Source of the DNA: Chrysophaeum taylorii
Taxonomy: Eukaryota > Sar > Pelagophyceae > Pelagomonadales > Pelagomonadaceae
DNA: 64,000 nucleotides
Reading direction: 5' to 3'
Assembly: GCA_029834535.1 (NCBI GenBank)
Contig: JAQMWT010000526.1
Location: forward strand, 186,001-250,000
Translations under genes and position numbers: made by a program
Part shown: piece by piece, positions 38,057-49,114 of the stretch
How the letters are laid out: every line of letters starts with the position of its first letter
How positions within the stretch are numbered: the stretch's first letter is position 1
The notes under the pieces: model-generated
Told to the model about the DNA's origin: nothing
The model's input: only the letters and a program-made list of their open reading frames with translations
Database searches by the model: none

Positions 38057-40399
38057 TCAACCATCTTGTTGAGCTATGGGTTGTTGTAAGCCAAGTAACG
38101 TGCGGAATCTGCTGAAGAGCGGAGCTCCGAAGGGCTTAGTAAATCCGTCAGCGATGTATTGAGTACCGGAAATATGATGTAGACGTATACGTTTTAATTG
38201 TACGTAGTCGCGAATACGGAACCAGCGTGTGCTGATAGCTTTGGCCTTAGTCGCACTGTCGGGATTATTTGATAGATGGATAGCAGAAGCAGAATCCCCA
38301 AGTATAGGACTGTTACGTATGAACGACGTGTCCGATGGGAGAGGGTTGTCATGAGCATCATAGTCTAGTAACAAATCTTTCCCTGAAGGTTGACGAAGAT
38401 AGTATTGTGGGTTTATAGCGAATGCCATTTCCGTTAACAATTTGCGTAACCAGACCACATCATCGGCACACATATTAAGGGCGATGAGTTCACTCTCATG
38501 CGTAGAAGTAGCTGGGATAGGCTGTAGTTTAGACTTCCAAGTGATGAGAGAACCGAACAAAAAAATTGCGTAACCGGTTGTAGATTTGCGGTCTTGTTCA
38601 TACGAGGGTGCGTTATCGGCATCAACGAACGCGACCAGTGGATCAAAGTTACCAGAATTGACTTGTTCTTTAGTGTAATCCAACATGGTTGCCATATCAG
38701 TGCGATTGCCGATGAGAAGTCTAAGATGGTCCATTAGTACGGAAGAACCAGAGTAGTACCAGAGTCGAAGATTGCGATTTTCGGGCTTGCGCAAATAGCG
38801 GAGAGTCCCTGTTAGTACTTGAACATGTAGAAATGCTGGATTATGCATTCCTCGGGAACAACGACTAAGGCTTTGGGATAGAACAGGGCGACAGGCCAAT
38901 TGTACAAACGCGAGCTTGCCGAGTAAGGTGGAGAAGATATGAAGAAAAAACTTGTCCATATCAGAAAATGGCTCCCCAGTTTTATAAGTGGTTGATGGTG
39001 ACATCGGTGTAGAAGTGGGGCGTAACTGCATTAAATTGGGGTACTCTTCGAACAATGCATCAAGTTTAGCTTGACAGTCCAGTGATATGGAACCGTCAGT
39101 AGTACGCGTGATGCGCATGCCTAAGAGAGTATGAACTTCTTCAAAGGTGTCGACTGAGTATTCCTTTTTCAGGGCTTGCTGGAATTCACGACGTAGAGTT
39201 TCCGAAGTGCAAGTGATAACGACATCATCCACGGAGAGCCTGCAAATTAAAAATGTAGCGTCAGCTTGGACTTTAGCGTAAATGCACGTACCTGTTCGGA
39301 AGCGTGTATAGCCTAAAGAATCAAAGAAGCTATTTATAGTTTGATTCCAAAGGGCAGGACTTTGTCGTAATCCGCAAAGAGATTTGAGTAGTTTTGGGAG
39401 ACGACGGCCTTGATATTTGGTACCTTCTAGATCGAGAAGGTAAATACCTTGTGGCAGTTTAACATAGACATGAGAATCTATGGGAGATTGAACAAAAGCG
39501 TTAGGTACGTCGACGTGGTAGACTGGGAGTCGCAGATGGGCTGCTAGCGCCAGAACACAAAGGATGCCAGTAAGCTGTGCCATAGAGCTGAATGTGTTGA
39601 AAAAATCGGTGCCCAGAGAAGCTAAGAATCCTCGTAGGACCAGGCGTGCTTTATGCTTGAGATATTGACCGGCAGCATTGGTCTTTATACGTAGGACGAG
39701 GCGGGTGTCAATAGGCTTTGAGTTGACCATTGGCAACGCGAGTTTAAAGCAGCCAAACTTAACAATATCAAAAATCTCTTTGGAGATAGCGAAGATATAA
39801 GCTTTACGATCAGCGTCTGAGAGACCTTTGAGGCAGTTCAACTCGTATTCATCAATTTTGATATCTTTGGCTTGAATTTTATATTCATCCGGACCAACAG
39901 TGCTGGGGTCGTGAGCCGTCGTAAGATGGGTAATTGCGTAAGAAGCGACCTGATCAGTAGTATGAGCATAATCGGGGTCTTCGACAAGTTGAACGATTAG
40001 TAGAGGAGCATCGCCAAAGTAGGCCTCAATGTAATAAGATTGTACGGTGATGTAGTCTTCGATGGCGGAGAGGTGAGGCTCGGAGGCACCATAAGAAGCG
40101 TCATTATGATCCAAAATGGAATGGGGTGTGAGCAAAGCATAAGCATATTGAGCGGGAGGAACTTGAAAAGCGTGAGCATGTTCGGAAATGAGATGAACGA
40201 GAGCACGAGGAAGGTGAAAGTCTGTAAGGCTGAAGTCGTCGAAGAGATGAACAGGAGTGACAGCCGGCAATGGAAGGCTAAGGCTCCCATGACACAGAGC
40301 GGAAGAAGAGTGAGAAAGCGCTTTGGTGAACGTGATGATGAAGGGATTGTGTAAATTCCCCCTCTGGAGGTATAGCCGTCCAGTGGATGCCATGAGCAA
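38057..40399 (-). CDS. pol: Copia reverse transcriptase-RNase H
   Basis: 780 codons open without a break. RVT_2-type RT: KHKARLVLRGF, the first catalytic Asp in VYHVDVPNAFVQSPID, LCGLRQSPALWNQ, and the second catalytic pair in LSVDDVVI (consensus YVDD, here SVDD). Then LLGMRITR and KLAFVQLACRPVLS. The RNase H part has FVDADNAP, KSTTGYAIFLFGSLITWKSK, THESELIAL and GDSASAIHLSNNP, so the Asp-Glu-Asp set is kept. The C-terminus HHISGTQYIADGFTKPF is typical of copia. No true start codon: it is the C-terminal part of a polyprotein whose linker (40278-40955, Pro/Ser-rich) is in another frame. Confidence 0.95.
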   Translation of the reverse strand: MLMASTGRLYLQRGNLHNPFIITFTKALSHSSSALCHGSLSLPLPAVTPVHLFDDFSLTDFHLPRALVHLISEHAHAFQVPPAQYAYALLTPHSILDHNDASYGASEPHLSAIEDYITVQSYYIEAYFGDAPLLIVQLVEDPDYAHTTDQVASYAITHLTTAHDPSTVGPDEYKIQAKDIKIDEYELNCLKGLSDADRKAYIFAISKEIFDIVKFGCFKLALPMVNSKPIDTRLVLRIKTNAAGQYLKHKARLVLRGFLASLGTDFFNTFSSMAQLTGILCVLALAAHLRLPVYHVDVPNAFVQSPIDSHVYVKLPQGIYLLDLEGTKYQGRRLPKLLKSLCGLRQSPALWNQTINSFFDSLGYTRFRTGTCIYAKVQADATFLICRLSVDDVVITCTSETLRREFQQALKKEYSVDTFEEVHTLLGMRITRTTDGSISLDCQAKLDALFEEYPNLMQLRPTSTPMSPSTTYKTGEPFSDMDKFFLHIFSTLLGKLAFVQLACRPVLSQSLSRCSRGMHNPAFLHVQVLTGTLRYLRKPENRNLRLWYYSGSSVLMDHLRLLIGNRTDMATMLDYTKEQVNSGNFDPLVAFVDADNAPSYEQDRKSTTGYAIFLFGSLITWKSKLQPIPATSTHESELIALNMCADDVVWLRKLLTEMAFAINPQYYLRQPSGKDLLLDYDAHDNPLPSDTSFIRNSPILGDSASAIHLSNNPDSATKAKAISTRWFRIRDYVQLKRIRLHHISGTQYIADGFTKPFGAPLFSRFRTLLGLQQPIAQQDG

Positions 40400-43300
40400 T
40401 ATGAAGGGAGTGGAGGGTGGGGTCGCAGAAAGTTATATACTGCTTGGAGAGGTCATACTTGAAGTCGGCAAGCGTACCACCAGCTTGTTTATAAGCGGCA
40501 ACAGTTGGCGAAGCAATACGAGCAAGAACGTCCTTGAGATTAGTCTTGCGACGAGGTTGAGGGTGATGAGGACCACGGGTGAGACGAAGGACATCCTGGG
40601 AATAGAGAGAGCGATAAGACGGTAAAAGGGGTAAAGTGTTGGATGACACTTCAGATGTGGGAGGTGTGGTGACAGAGGCAGCGGGCACAGAAGCAGCTGG
40701 AGCATATGCGGGAACGGGAGAGGGAGCATGGGCAAGAGAAGAAGGAGTCCCCCTCTCGTGTTCAATGTCGGTGGACATAGCATTCCCCTTCTGCGCCGCA
40801 TCATTGGGGGTGCTGTGAACAGAGAAGGGGATATCGGGGGAAGGTGCGGGGGGTGGGATGTTGTTCATAATCGGGAGGAGTTTGAGAAATGAGATGAGGA
40901 AAGGTAAGTTCAGAGGAGACACGGACTTGGCCGTTTTCAGGATTAAGGACAACATCGGCTATATTGAAATTCGTTAGGTTCTAAATGCAATAACAAACAG
41001 AACCAAATGGTTTGAGGTAATCCTGTTGGGGAACATTACATTGATCCAACAACTTGTTGGGGCTGAGGACTTTATTATAAATACGTTCGAGAGAAACGTT
41101 AGAAGGAGACTATATGATTGGACAGCGTGTATAAACAACCCACGGGTAGTGTGGTGCCGGATCTGTAGGGGGTACTTTATAGGACACATTAAGCATATGC
41201 CGGAGTCATGTAGACGCGGCAGTTGCGATATGACCAACAGCGGCTGCTTCAATGACGCTGCAAGCGGGGGCAAGCATCGCCATGCCGTGTTCAACACGAA
41301 AGGTGGTACCATGTTGTGATAAGTAAGCGAAATGAATCACAATCGCACAATTGTTTTAGTTGTACATGAACAAGTAGAACGCAAAGTATGGGACAAACTG
41401 AGGGCGCGCGAAAATGCGTAGTGCTACGACAAAAGTACACTAACAAAATTTAGAAACGAGACGAAAGGACCCCCATTCCGAAAGGACAGAGACGTAACCA
41501 CCGTCACATGCCCAGGCTTCACCAGGTTGGAAAATTTTTTCGGATGATGGTTGCTTGGTAAGATGATGTGGATGAGGAAAGCGTTCTTTATGGATCGTAA
41601 AGTCCACACAGAACTTACGGTAGGGTACATCAGAAGGATGATGTCCCACTAGCAACCCTGAAATGAAGCTATAGCTTGAGAACGCTAGAATGACGGATGT
41701 TGTAAAATTGGTAGCACGGTGTTGCGCATCTCGAAATGCGAGGGTGTCCCTGGCAAACCTTGTATCAAAGGGTGCGTGCTTCTCATGAGCTGTCTTGAGT
41801 TATGATATGTTTCTCACTTTAGTAGGATAATGTCTGGTGCATTAGAGAGAAACGTGAGCTACGGAATCGAGATGGAAAGGTAGATGTTTGGGATTAGGTG
41901 CATTGTCACAACATGTCATTTTATTAGAAATAACATTGTAATGGAACTCTGTGTAAAATCAATATGTCTGTAGGAAATATGGGTGAAAGGTTGACCTGTA
42001 ATTTTGGTTAGTGAAGCCATGATCAGGGTCAAAGGATGGTGATAACGTTAATTCACGCAAGTCATAGACAATCTGACAATGCCGTTTATAAACCATGATT
42101 TGTTCCAGCCGAATAGCATTAGCGATTATGTCACAGCATAGGCCCGGGGACAAAGACAAAGAAGCCCATTTGGTACGCCTGAAATTATTGGCGCGTGCCA
42201 ATTCACGAGTTGAGTAATGTCGATGCGATCGAGTCGTGGATCGTACAGGATCATGTTAACAACCCACGAATAGTAGGAGTGGGAGTGTTCATGGAATGAA
42301 CTTTGGCGCCCATCTTCCTATCACTGGATGATAGCCGGTATCTGCTTTGAGACAGATGCATGTCACTTGGAGCAAAATTTATCGATAAACTCGAGACGAT
42401 TTTCCTGAGGGTAGAAAACGAGAATCGTGAAGCACAGGTGAAGTATAGGAAACCATTGTTTGTACTAGACGACGCGTGTCTTGATTTTCATTATTATGAT
42501 GGTAGGCTTGAAAGCCAAAGAAAACCGGTAACAGGACGAGAGAAGCCAGTTATCGATTCCGGTGTCTGTTTGGAAATGTAGGTTTCACCTTACTTATTTA
42601 GAAGAGGAGTTAGAAACTGTAATGTCTCCACCCGTGTGTCTTCAACCGGTGATGTAAATGATGGAGGAAGTAGAAGATTAATTTAAGAATAACCTGTGAG
42701 ATGGTTGGTTAGATTCGATAGTTGTAATCGAAAGGACACAGGCAATGATGGATTTTGGGAATAAGCGTCCCATGCCATTATAGAGGAGCACAAAACTTTG
42801 AGTTCAATAGGAGATCTCATACAAGCAAGGGGCTTTTAAACAAGTTAGAAACTAAGCGGAAGTTCGAAATGCCTCCATTTCATCTTGACTTGATGTTCGA
42901 CTGTTTTGTTTGAGTGTAGACGAAGAAACAACATGGTTAAAGTTTCGAAGAGACCTGCGTCCAAGGTTCGTCGACTATTAACTTGCGACTGATGGAGCGA
43001 GCGTGATCTGCAATATCCAGGAAATGCACTCGTTTGTTAGGCCAGGAAAGCAAATCTAGATGGCCGGTGTTATATGCGTGCAACGAGGATCCATCTTTCT
43101 CTGGCTTTATAATCTCCACATTACAGCATGGTCGGTCACATATATCCACCGTATAGTGCATCGTAGAGAAGATGAGATAGCAATATGGTCTTCATACGAT
43201 GCGGAGTGTGGCGGCGTCATTTCCACGAAAAGAACAAGCGGCTTCAGAGCTCAGTATAATTAGAGCACTTGAAACGCAGGAGTCGTCCATATCACGCTCG

Positions 43301-44384
43301 AAAGTTAAAAATGGATCTCCCATTGATTATGTTGCGATTGTGCATGGGGATGTCAGTTCCACTATATCAGTGTAATATCTTGCACGTTCAGTGTCCGATG
43401 CTCGATGTAGATATGTGAGAAACTTGGGTGATGGGAAAACTTCGATGGAATTGTCCCGCGCATGTGCGTGAGATTTTCGTCGCTCTCAACAAGAATTTTA
43501 ACGTTGATGTTGATTTGCAAGTCATTAGAAGCGCAAGCCAAGAAGGCAGGAGTGGACATCCCGGAACAAAGTAGTGTTACAGTAGGTGTTCGTGAACTTG
43601 GAGAAGTAGTTACTGTATGGAGTAAGCGTGTGGTAACCTTGCGTCATACAGGAGGTGAGAAGTGCTTGCGTATGTAAGGCAGCTGCGAATGCATTGACTC
43701 CAAGATGGTTTTGAGCCATGGTACGTAAATTACGCGTTCGAGAAGGTTGGAATATAACTTAAGCATTTCGCGTTGTTCGTTAAAAGCACTTAGTCTGAAC
43801 TGCAATGAGCGAAGTTCCATTTTTCGAGCCTTCGCTTGTTGTAGCGAATAAATTGGGAGAGTAGGCAACAAATTGTTTAATCTAAACAAAGTGATCTTGA
43901 CGTTGTCTTCAATTTTACTTTGGATAGATAATAGTCCTTTAAATTCAATCCCATAAAGATGTATACCAAGTTTATCTTCTCCCCATTGAGCCATGCTGAT
44001 GATGTGCAGATCGGGATCGTTATGGTCGTTTTGCTTGGGTAGGAAAAGCGCAACATCTAGCTTTACATATCCCACGTTCGGATGCTTTGGGAGAGCGGGA
44101 ATGACGGTTCTTATAATCATGGCATGTGTGATACTTTGAGTATCCGTAGCAGTCTGGATAGCGGGTGACAAGGACTCGGGTAGTTTAACGATATGTATTG
44201 GATCAGCGTAACGTTTAAAATTAATTACATGTTGAGAGGCACACGTGTCAGCATATCCTGGCGCAGTCATTAGCGGTAAATTGTACTCAGTGTACAGTTT
44301 AAGCATTGTTGCATAACAGGCATGTGTCGAGCTTTGGCCAAACACGTACTGTGTCATGAAACTTTGCGTTTGTTCGGAAGGCAC
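40400..44384 (-). pseudogene. Decayed copia protease/integrase region
   Basis: Protease is recognisable at 44230-44250 (YADTCASQH, the D-[ST]-[GC]-A-S signature) inside an open frame at 43644-44384. After that the frame is repeatedly broken. Integrase remnants are faint: KIFQPGEAWACDGGY near 41500-41560, and at 41230-41310 GMAMLAPACSVIEAAAVGHI, followed by the C-terminal LKPFGSVCY near 40995-41025. The 1.8 kb between about 41700 and 43500 shows almost no coding signal. Integrase is therefore dead, while the RT downstream remains open. Confidence 0.7.
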
Positions 44385-44407
44385 AACGACGAGTGTAAAA
44401 CCATTGT

Positions 44408-46384
44408 TTAATTTGGTAGCAACACAGGGGGATCTGTACCATCTTCATTATCTTCGTTGGGTTGATTATTGGGGAGCTCGGAGTGTGAAGAAGTTTCCCG
44501 AGCTTGACGACGAACGATAGCATTCTGGGCTTTAGCATTTATGTGCTGCAGTAGCGGCTGAGGAATGTTATCGATTTCATCATCTTTGATCGATAGAAAA
44601 GTATGAAACATTTTTTCTGTTTCAGCAGTCCCCCTCTGCTCCGCATCACTGGGGGACGCTGCAGGAGCAGTAGTTTCAGCTTGATACTTTTCTTCTATAG
44701 CATGAGATTCTTTATCGGCTTCTAAGAGGTTCGATATGGTGTTGGACATGGTATCAACTCGAGATAAGTATAGCTGAACTTGAGTAGCTTCGTCAGGATC
44801 TAAAGACTGTGTCGAAGCTTGAGAGGCGGTTGTCCAAAGGGTACTAAGTAAGCTCGTCATTTCCTCCTGTACCATTTTAGAATCGGTGGAAGGATAGGGA
44901 TTTGCTTCCTGTAATTTACCAAACAGGTGGCGAAGACGATCAACTTGATAAGTAGCCCGGTCCATAAGAGACATGTTAGAGCGTGAGTTGCGATTAGAGG
45001 AGTGTGAGTAGACAGGACGGTCGAAACTGGTGCCTTTTAACGTTATAATTTGAAGGTGGACGATAGTAAGACGTGTCACGAGGTAAAATTGTCGATGCTT
45101 TATCTTTTGCATTACGAAGCTTACGAGCGTTAAAGCCAGACTGTCCAGCCACAGTAGTTAATAATGAGTAAGCGTTGTTTAGAGAGTCGTGGGATTGATG
45201 AATAGTATCCATCAATAATACCTTAGGTGGCTTGGTAGCGGTAGTACCAGGGATGTATGGAATCCATGATGCGGGTTTATCCAAGCGTCGGTTAGATGAA
45301 AATTTTGTTTCATTATATATCTTTAACAAGAACTCCAATAACGGACGAACGTCATTAGGATCAACTAGCTTTAAAACTTCAGGATCGTGAGTCGAGTTGT
45401 TCCCAGAGCGTGTCTCGTAGAGTTTACACCATTCTAATAAAGACTGAGAGTAGCGCTCGTGTTCAGAGGGATTAGCATATAGACGATAGATCTCCTCGTG
45501 AGCTTTGAGTGTGATTATAGAATCATTAAATTGGATTGATGCTTCGTCATAATTTACTTGCTTTGCCTGAGTTTGGAAAGCAAGGAGTTGTTCGACAAAT
45601 ACATGTGCATACCAATTAACATTTAAGGACATTCGATTAAACTGAGATTTAAGCTCAGTGACATCTGTACATGACACTGTCTCATAGTAATGGTAAGCTA
45701 AAAGCATTACTGCACGTAGTTTATTAGGATGTGCAGTAAGTGCATAAATCTTCTTTAATTGAGGCCACATAGCGAGAGCAGGGCGTTCTTGAGACTCTAG
45801 ATTGAAGAACGTGTAAAGGAAACCGGCGTAAGTTTCGCAATGTTTGATCCAATCGGCATTAGAGAGACCTGTAAAGGAAAGGTTAGTTAGAGATGAATCA
45901 TACACAATTGATTTAGGGAGTCGGGTATCTAATAAAGTGAGAACACGCTTAACATCCTCATTTAATTCGGGACGAACAAGATTATATGGCTCTTGAAAGA
46001 ACAGTCGTTCGAGATTATTACGAACATCGACTGATAGTTGATGTGAAGAATTGACGTGCCAAGTTTAAGATGATCAGGCAAGGCATCTTCATTAGGTAAT
46101 TGTAATTCGTTAGCCTTTTCAGCTTTCCATTGAGCGAAAATGATATCAACTTCGTGTTCGAGAAGTTGGTTATACTCCGGAGCATTCCGGGTGTAAGCGT
46201 CATACGAATCGAAGCAGAACAACGCGTCCACGTATGGGCTTGTCATATGTCTGCGAAGCATCTCAATTTGTAGGCTTACTTTGGTCGAGTTGTCTTGGAA
46301 GCGCAATCCACTGTTGAGTTTATCAACAAGGATTTGTTCCTGTTTGTAAATATCCGTGGTGGATATTGGTTTTGGTTTTGACAT
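44408..46384 (-). pseudogene. gag: Copia gag, with frameshifts
   Basis: Begins at the ATG at 46384 (MSKPKPISTTDIYKQEQILV), 470 bp after the primer site. Frame changes are needed near 46065 (into the frame ending at 44994) and in the overlap 44994-45112 (into the frame ending at 44408). The second could be a programmed shift, but the first looks like damage. The product is helix-rich with no CCHC knuckle; the sequence LEFLLKIYNETKFSSNRRLD is gag-like only by position. A final frame change at about 44408 leads into the protease frame. Confidence 0.6.
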
Positions 46385-46853
46385 GGTCGTGGCCTATGGA
46401 AAATAGGTTATAGGAAGGATAAAACAAGTTGACATGTTTGAATGAAGGGTTTCTAACATGTAGAAGAATATGTACAATTCGCTATTTTAAGCGTGAGCAT
46501 ATATACAAGACCAAACAAATCATTATGCCATTTAAGCATGATGCTTTTGAGACTGAAGAATGGATTAATTCTCGAGCAGTCAGTCTTTTGTTGGGGAATG
46601 GGAGAAAAACCCCGTACAAGTTTCCGCGGCTTGTGTAGGAAAAATTTTAATTTTATCAGCTATGCGAGTGCATATGACCAGTGGCCGACCCAACTCGGTC
46701 ACAAACCAGATTACCTGGGGGTCAAATACCGTCGCACAACAGATATGTACAGTAGACCAAAGCCAAACACATTGTCGCATTGTACTCGTAATCAGGCGTA
46801 AACTGATCACTCCGTTATACGCACAACACAGTTGGGCTGACACACCTACGCAT

Positions 46854-46867
46854 CTGGGCCCATAACC
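46854..46867 (-). other. Primer binding site: initiator tRNA-Met anticodon arm
   Basis: Minus-strand GGTTATGGGCCCAG directly follows the 5' LTR. It is complementary to the anticodon stem-loop of eukaryotic initiator tRNA-Met (CTGGGCCCATAACC), as in Drosophila copia and related elements that prime from a tRNA 5'-half fragment rather than from the 3' CCA end. Confidence 0.9.
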
Positions 46868-47001
46868 TGGAGAGATTTGACTCTCTCCGGGTACATGGTA
46901 GAGACTGCGTGCAGTCTTAGGCGTGTACAGACCATTCCGCTTGTCACATGCTACTACACAAGATGGGGATTTAGGCCCTAACTCCTTAAGGACAGTAGGT
47001 C

Positions 47002-47696
47002 CCATAGAAGCGTTCACACTGACAATGAGGAATGAAGCCTCCATTAATTAAACAGAAAACCCCATACCTCACGGTGCGCACCTGGAGGTCTACTCCTTGT
47101 TGGAAGTGAACTGCAGATCTAATTCTTCATAATCTGAGATATAATGGCGGAAGGGTAAGGAACTAACTAACTAACTAACTAACTTCAGACCTCTCCCGAG
47201 CATGGGAGCCAGGCCGGACCGACAGGAGCCAGTCCGGAATCACGGGCCTGTAGACGAGGAGCGCCGAAAGGTCGGTCGGCGGAGAGTGACCATCAAGCTT
47301 GTCGTCATGCGACGAGGAGACCGCGATGTGACTGACAACCAACTCGTCGATAACCTTCCGTCTTCGCCCCCCGGCCATATCCCGTCCCACTGCGAACGTT
47401 CCGGCTGCCAACCGGCCCGCCCGGGAGGCGAATAGGTGCCAACCTACGCCGGTAAGGAAGGAAAGAGGGAAAGCCGTATTACGGAGAGAAAACCCTCCCA
47501 TAGAAGCGTTCACACTGACAATGAGGAATGAAGCCTCCATTAATTAAACAGACAACCCCATACCTCACGGTACGCACCTGGAGGTCTACTCCTTGTTGGA
47601 AGTGAACTGCAGATCCAATTCTTCATAATCTGAGATATAATGGTGGAAGGGTAAGGAAGGAAAGAGGGAAAGCCGTATTACGGAGAGAAAACCCTC
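47002..47696. repeat. 199-bp tandem duplication inside the 5' LTR
   Basis: Unit 1 is 47002-47497 after removing X and one target copy; unit 2 is 47498-47696. The junction reads aaccctc|ccatagaag. The 3' LTR has one unit, so the duplication arose in this LTR after or during integration. Confidence 0.88.
47163..47450 (-). mobile_element. X-family retroposed repeat, copy 3, with 9-bp target duplication
   Basis: 288 bp flanked by GGTAAGGAA (47154-47162 and 47451-47459). The uninterrupted empty site is present in the duplicated LTR unit at about 47650-47662, proving insertion. On the minus strand it starts GGCGTAGGTTGGC-like, encodes WHLFASRAGRLAAGTFAVG and VIDELVVSHIAVSSSH in one open frame, and ends in (TTAG)5. 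The short-repeat tail, target duplication and 5' truncation fit a non-LTR retroposon (LINE 3' end or SINE). No polymerase is included. Confidence 0.82.
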
Positions 47697-47769
47697 TTGT
47701 GGAGATAGGTGTGAAAGGAGTGGGAAGTTCCAGTGTCGTACACACAATAGTGTAGCTCTCTGGAGGTTC

Positions 47770-49114
47770 AGAAGGCACCGCCCTCCATCGTAACCGTGCG
47801 ATTAGCGATCTGGGTAAGGGTATCCTTAGCATTATGCCAAATTCGAGTGTAATCTCTCTGAGCTCTCTCATGCTCTGCACCTTACTCTCTACGACAACAC
47901 CTTTCTGTAACACTTAAGATGGATTATCGCAGAGGAAACGGAAGAAGAAAAGACCACAGAGGACGGCAAAGTAAGAAGCAAGAAAGCGCCAAGGGGGCGA
48001 CGGAAGCAAGAAGGCAAAGGGAGAGGCAGGAGAGGAACTGAAAAGTGTGTGAAAGTGCGAAGGCGGCAATGAGAGAAGTAGGGGAAGAGCAAATGGAAAG
48101 AAGAAGAGAGCAAAATATCAACTTGAGAGGCGGGGGGTGAACGGAGAGTAGAAAGTGCGAACAGAAGACGCGGAAAGGACGGCTTCAACAATCAGGGCAG
48201 TGCATGGTACCTTCTTCTGAGTGCTCTAGTGCGCCTACGTGTCGGACAGTTGCACCGCCACTTGTCTACGCGTTAAGAGGGAGGATCCTGAGCGGACCTC
48301 CCATCAACACCCCTTTTTTTGTCCCCCTTTCGCGTCGCTGCTGCTTCCATACTCTAATCATGAATAGCCGGATATGCCGAGCGGAAAGCGCTAGCTCTAG
48401 TAAAGTTGGCATTCCGTGAACGACCCTACGGATCCTTGTACTGCTGAGCCGGAGGATGCCAGTCGAAAAGCCCACTTTTATGCGGCGTAACTGCGGTGCT
48501 GGCCACCACATTCCTATCCTGTGCCTCGGTGTACCCACGTAGTCGCGTCCTCGATCGCGTCCGCGATCGTTTACGTTTCAGCTACTTATTCTCGCCTCCG
48601 TTATCGCCCTTTTCTGCGCAAGGTAGCGTTTCCCTCCGTGGACGAGACTGGGGAGGGCCTCTACTAGAACACAAGGACAGAGTCGCTCGTAACGGCCGTC
48701 TTTGGTTGTAAAGTGTAGTTGATTGATCCTTTGCGCGCGCACGGGTGCGGAGTGCTCGTTTGAGTGTGTTTTCGTGTTAGAAGTTGGTAGAAAATCGGGG
48801 GAGGGGTGTCCCGAGGGACTGGCTATAGCCCAAAAACATGAAATAAAGCGTTGAGACGTCCGCCCAGCTGTTTTTAGTAAAAGGCGAAAAACAGGTTTGT
48901 GAGAAGCACGCCTCGCTTTGTCCTGTATCAAGCCTCGTGCCATTTTTTCTATAAAGCCACCGACCCACATTTTCCAGCGTCTGTCCTTTGAACCCTTGCC
49001 CTTATCCCATCCACCCACAACTTTCCGTTTAAAACTTACCCTCAAAATATGACGCATGCAATGTTCTCAAAAACCCGCAGAGGGCAGACTCTAAGTATAA
49101 CCTGCAAGAGCAGG
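47770..49114. other. Gene-poor spacer with a purine-rich strand
   Basis: No gene recognised. From about 47925 to 48115 the plus strand is very purine-rich (gaagaaaag/gggaag style), a strand-asymmetric tract. Part of the 1.3 kb may belong to the promoter of the gene at 49115. Confidence 0.45.

Larger units (their letters stand above)
35419..47764 (-). mobile_element. Ty1/copia LTR retrotransposon, 12.3 kb
   Basis: Bounded by LTRs at 35419-35821 and 46868-47764 and by a 5-bp target duplication GGTTC (35414-35418 and 47765-47769). Minus-strand order is LTR, primer site, gag, protease, integrase, RT-RNase H, extra ORF, polypurine tract, LTR: the copia order (integrase before RT). Base composition is visibly lower in GC than the flanking genes. 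LTRs differ at roughly one position in twenty outside the duplication, and gag and integrase are frameshifted, so the copy is old. Boundaries could shift by one base because AGGTTC is shared at both ends. Confidence 0.93.
46868..47764 (-). repeat. 5' LTR of the copia element, enlarged by duplication and insertion
   Basis: 897 bp against 403 bp for its partner. The excess is explained exactly by a 199-bp internal tandem duplication plus the 288-bp X insertion with its 9-bp target duplication (minor indels aside). Confidence 0.9.

Noticed and set aside
42360-42581. 73-codon plus-strand frame inside the copia element
   Set aside because: Opposite to the element's coding direction, in the decayed integrase interval, without similarity to anything known.
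48365-48440. tRNA-Ser/Leu-like stretch (gccgagcgg)
   Set aside because: No T-arm and no closing acceptor stem.
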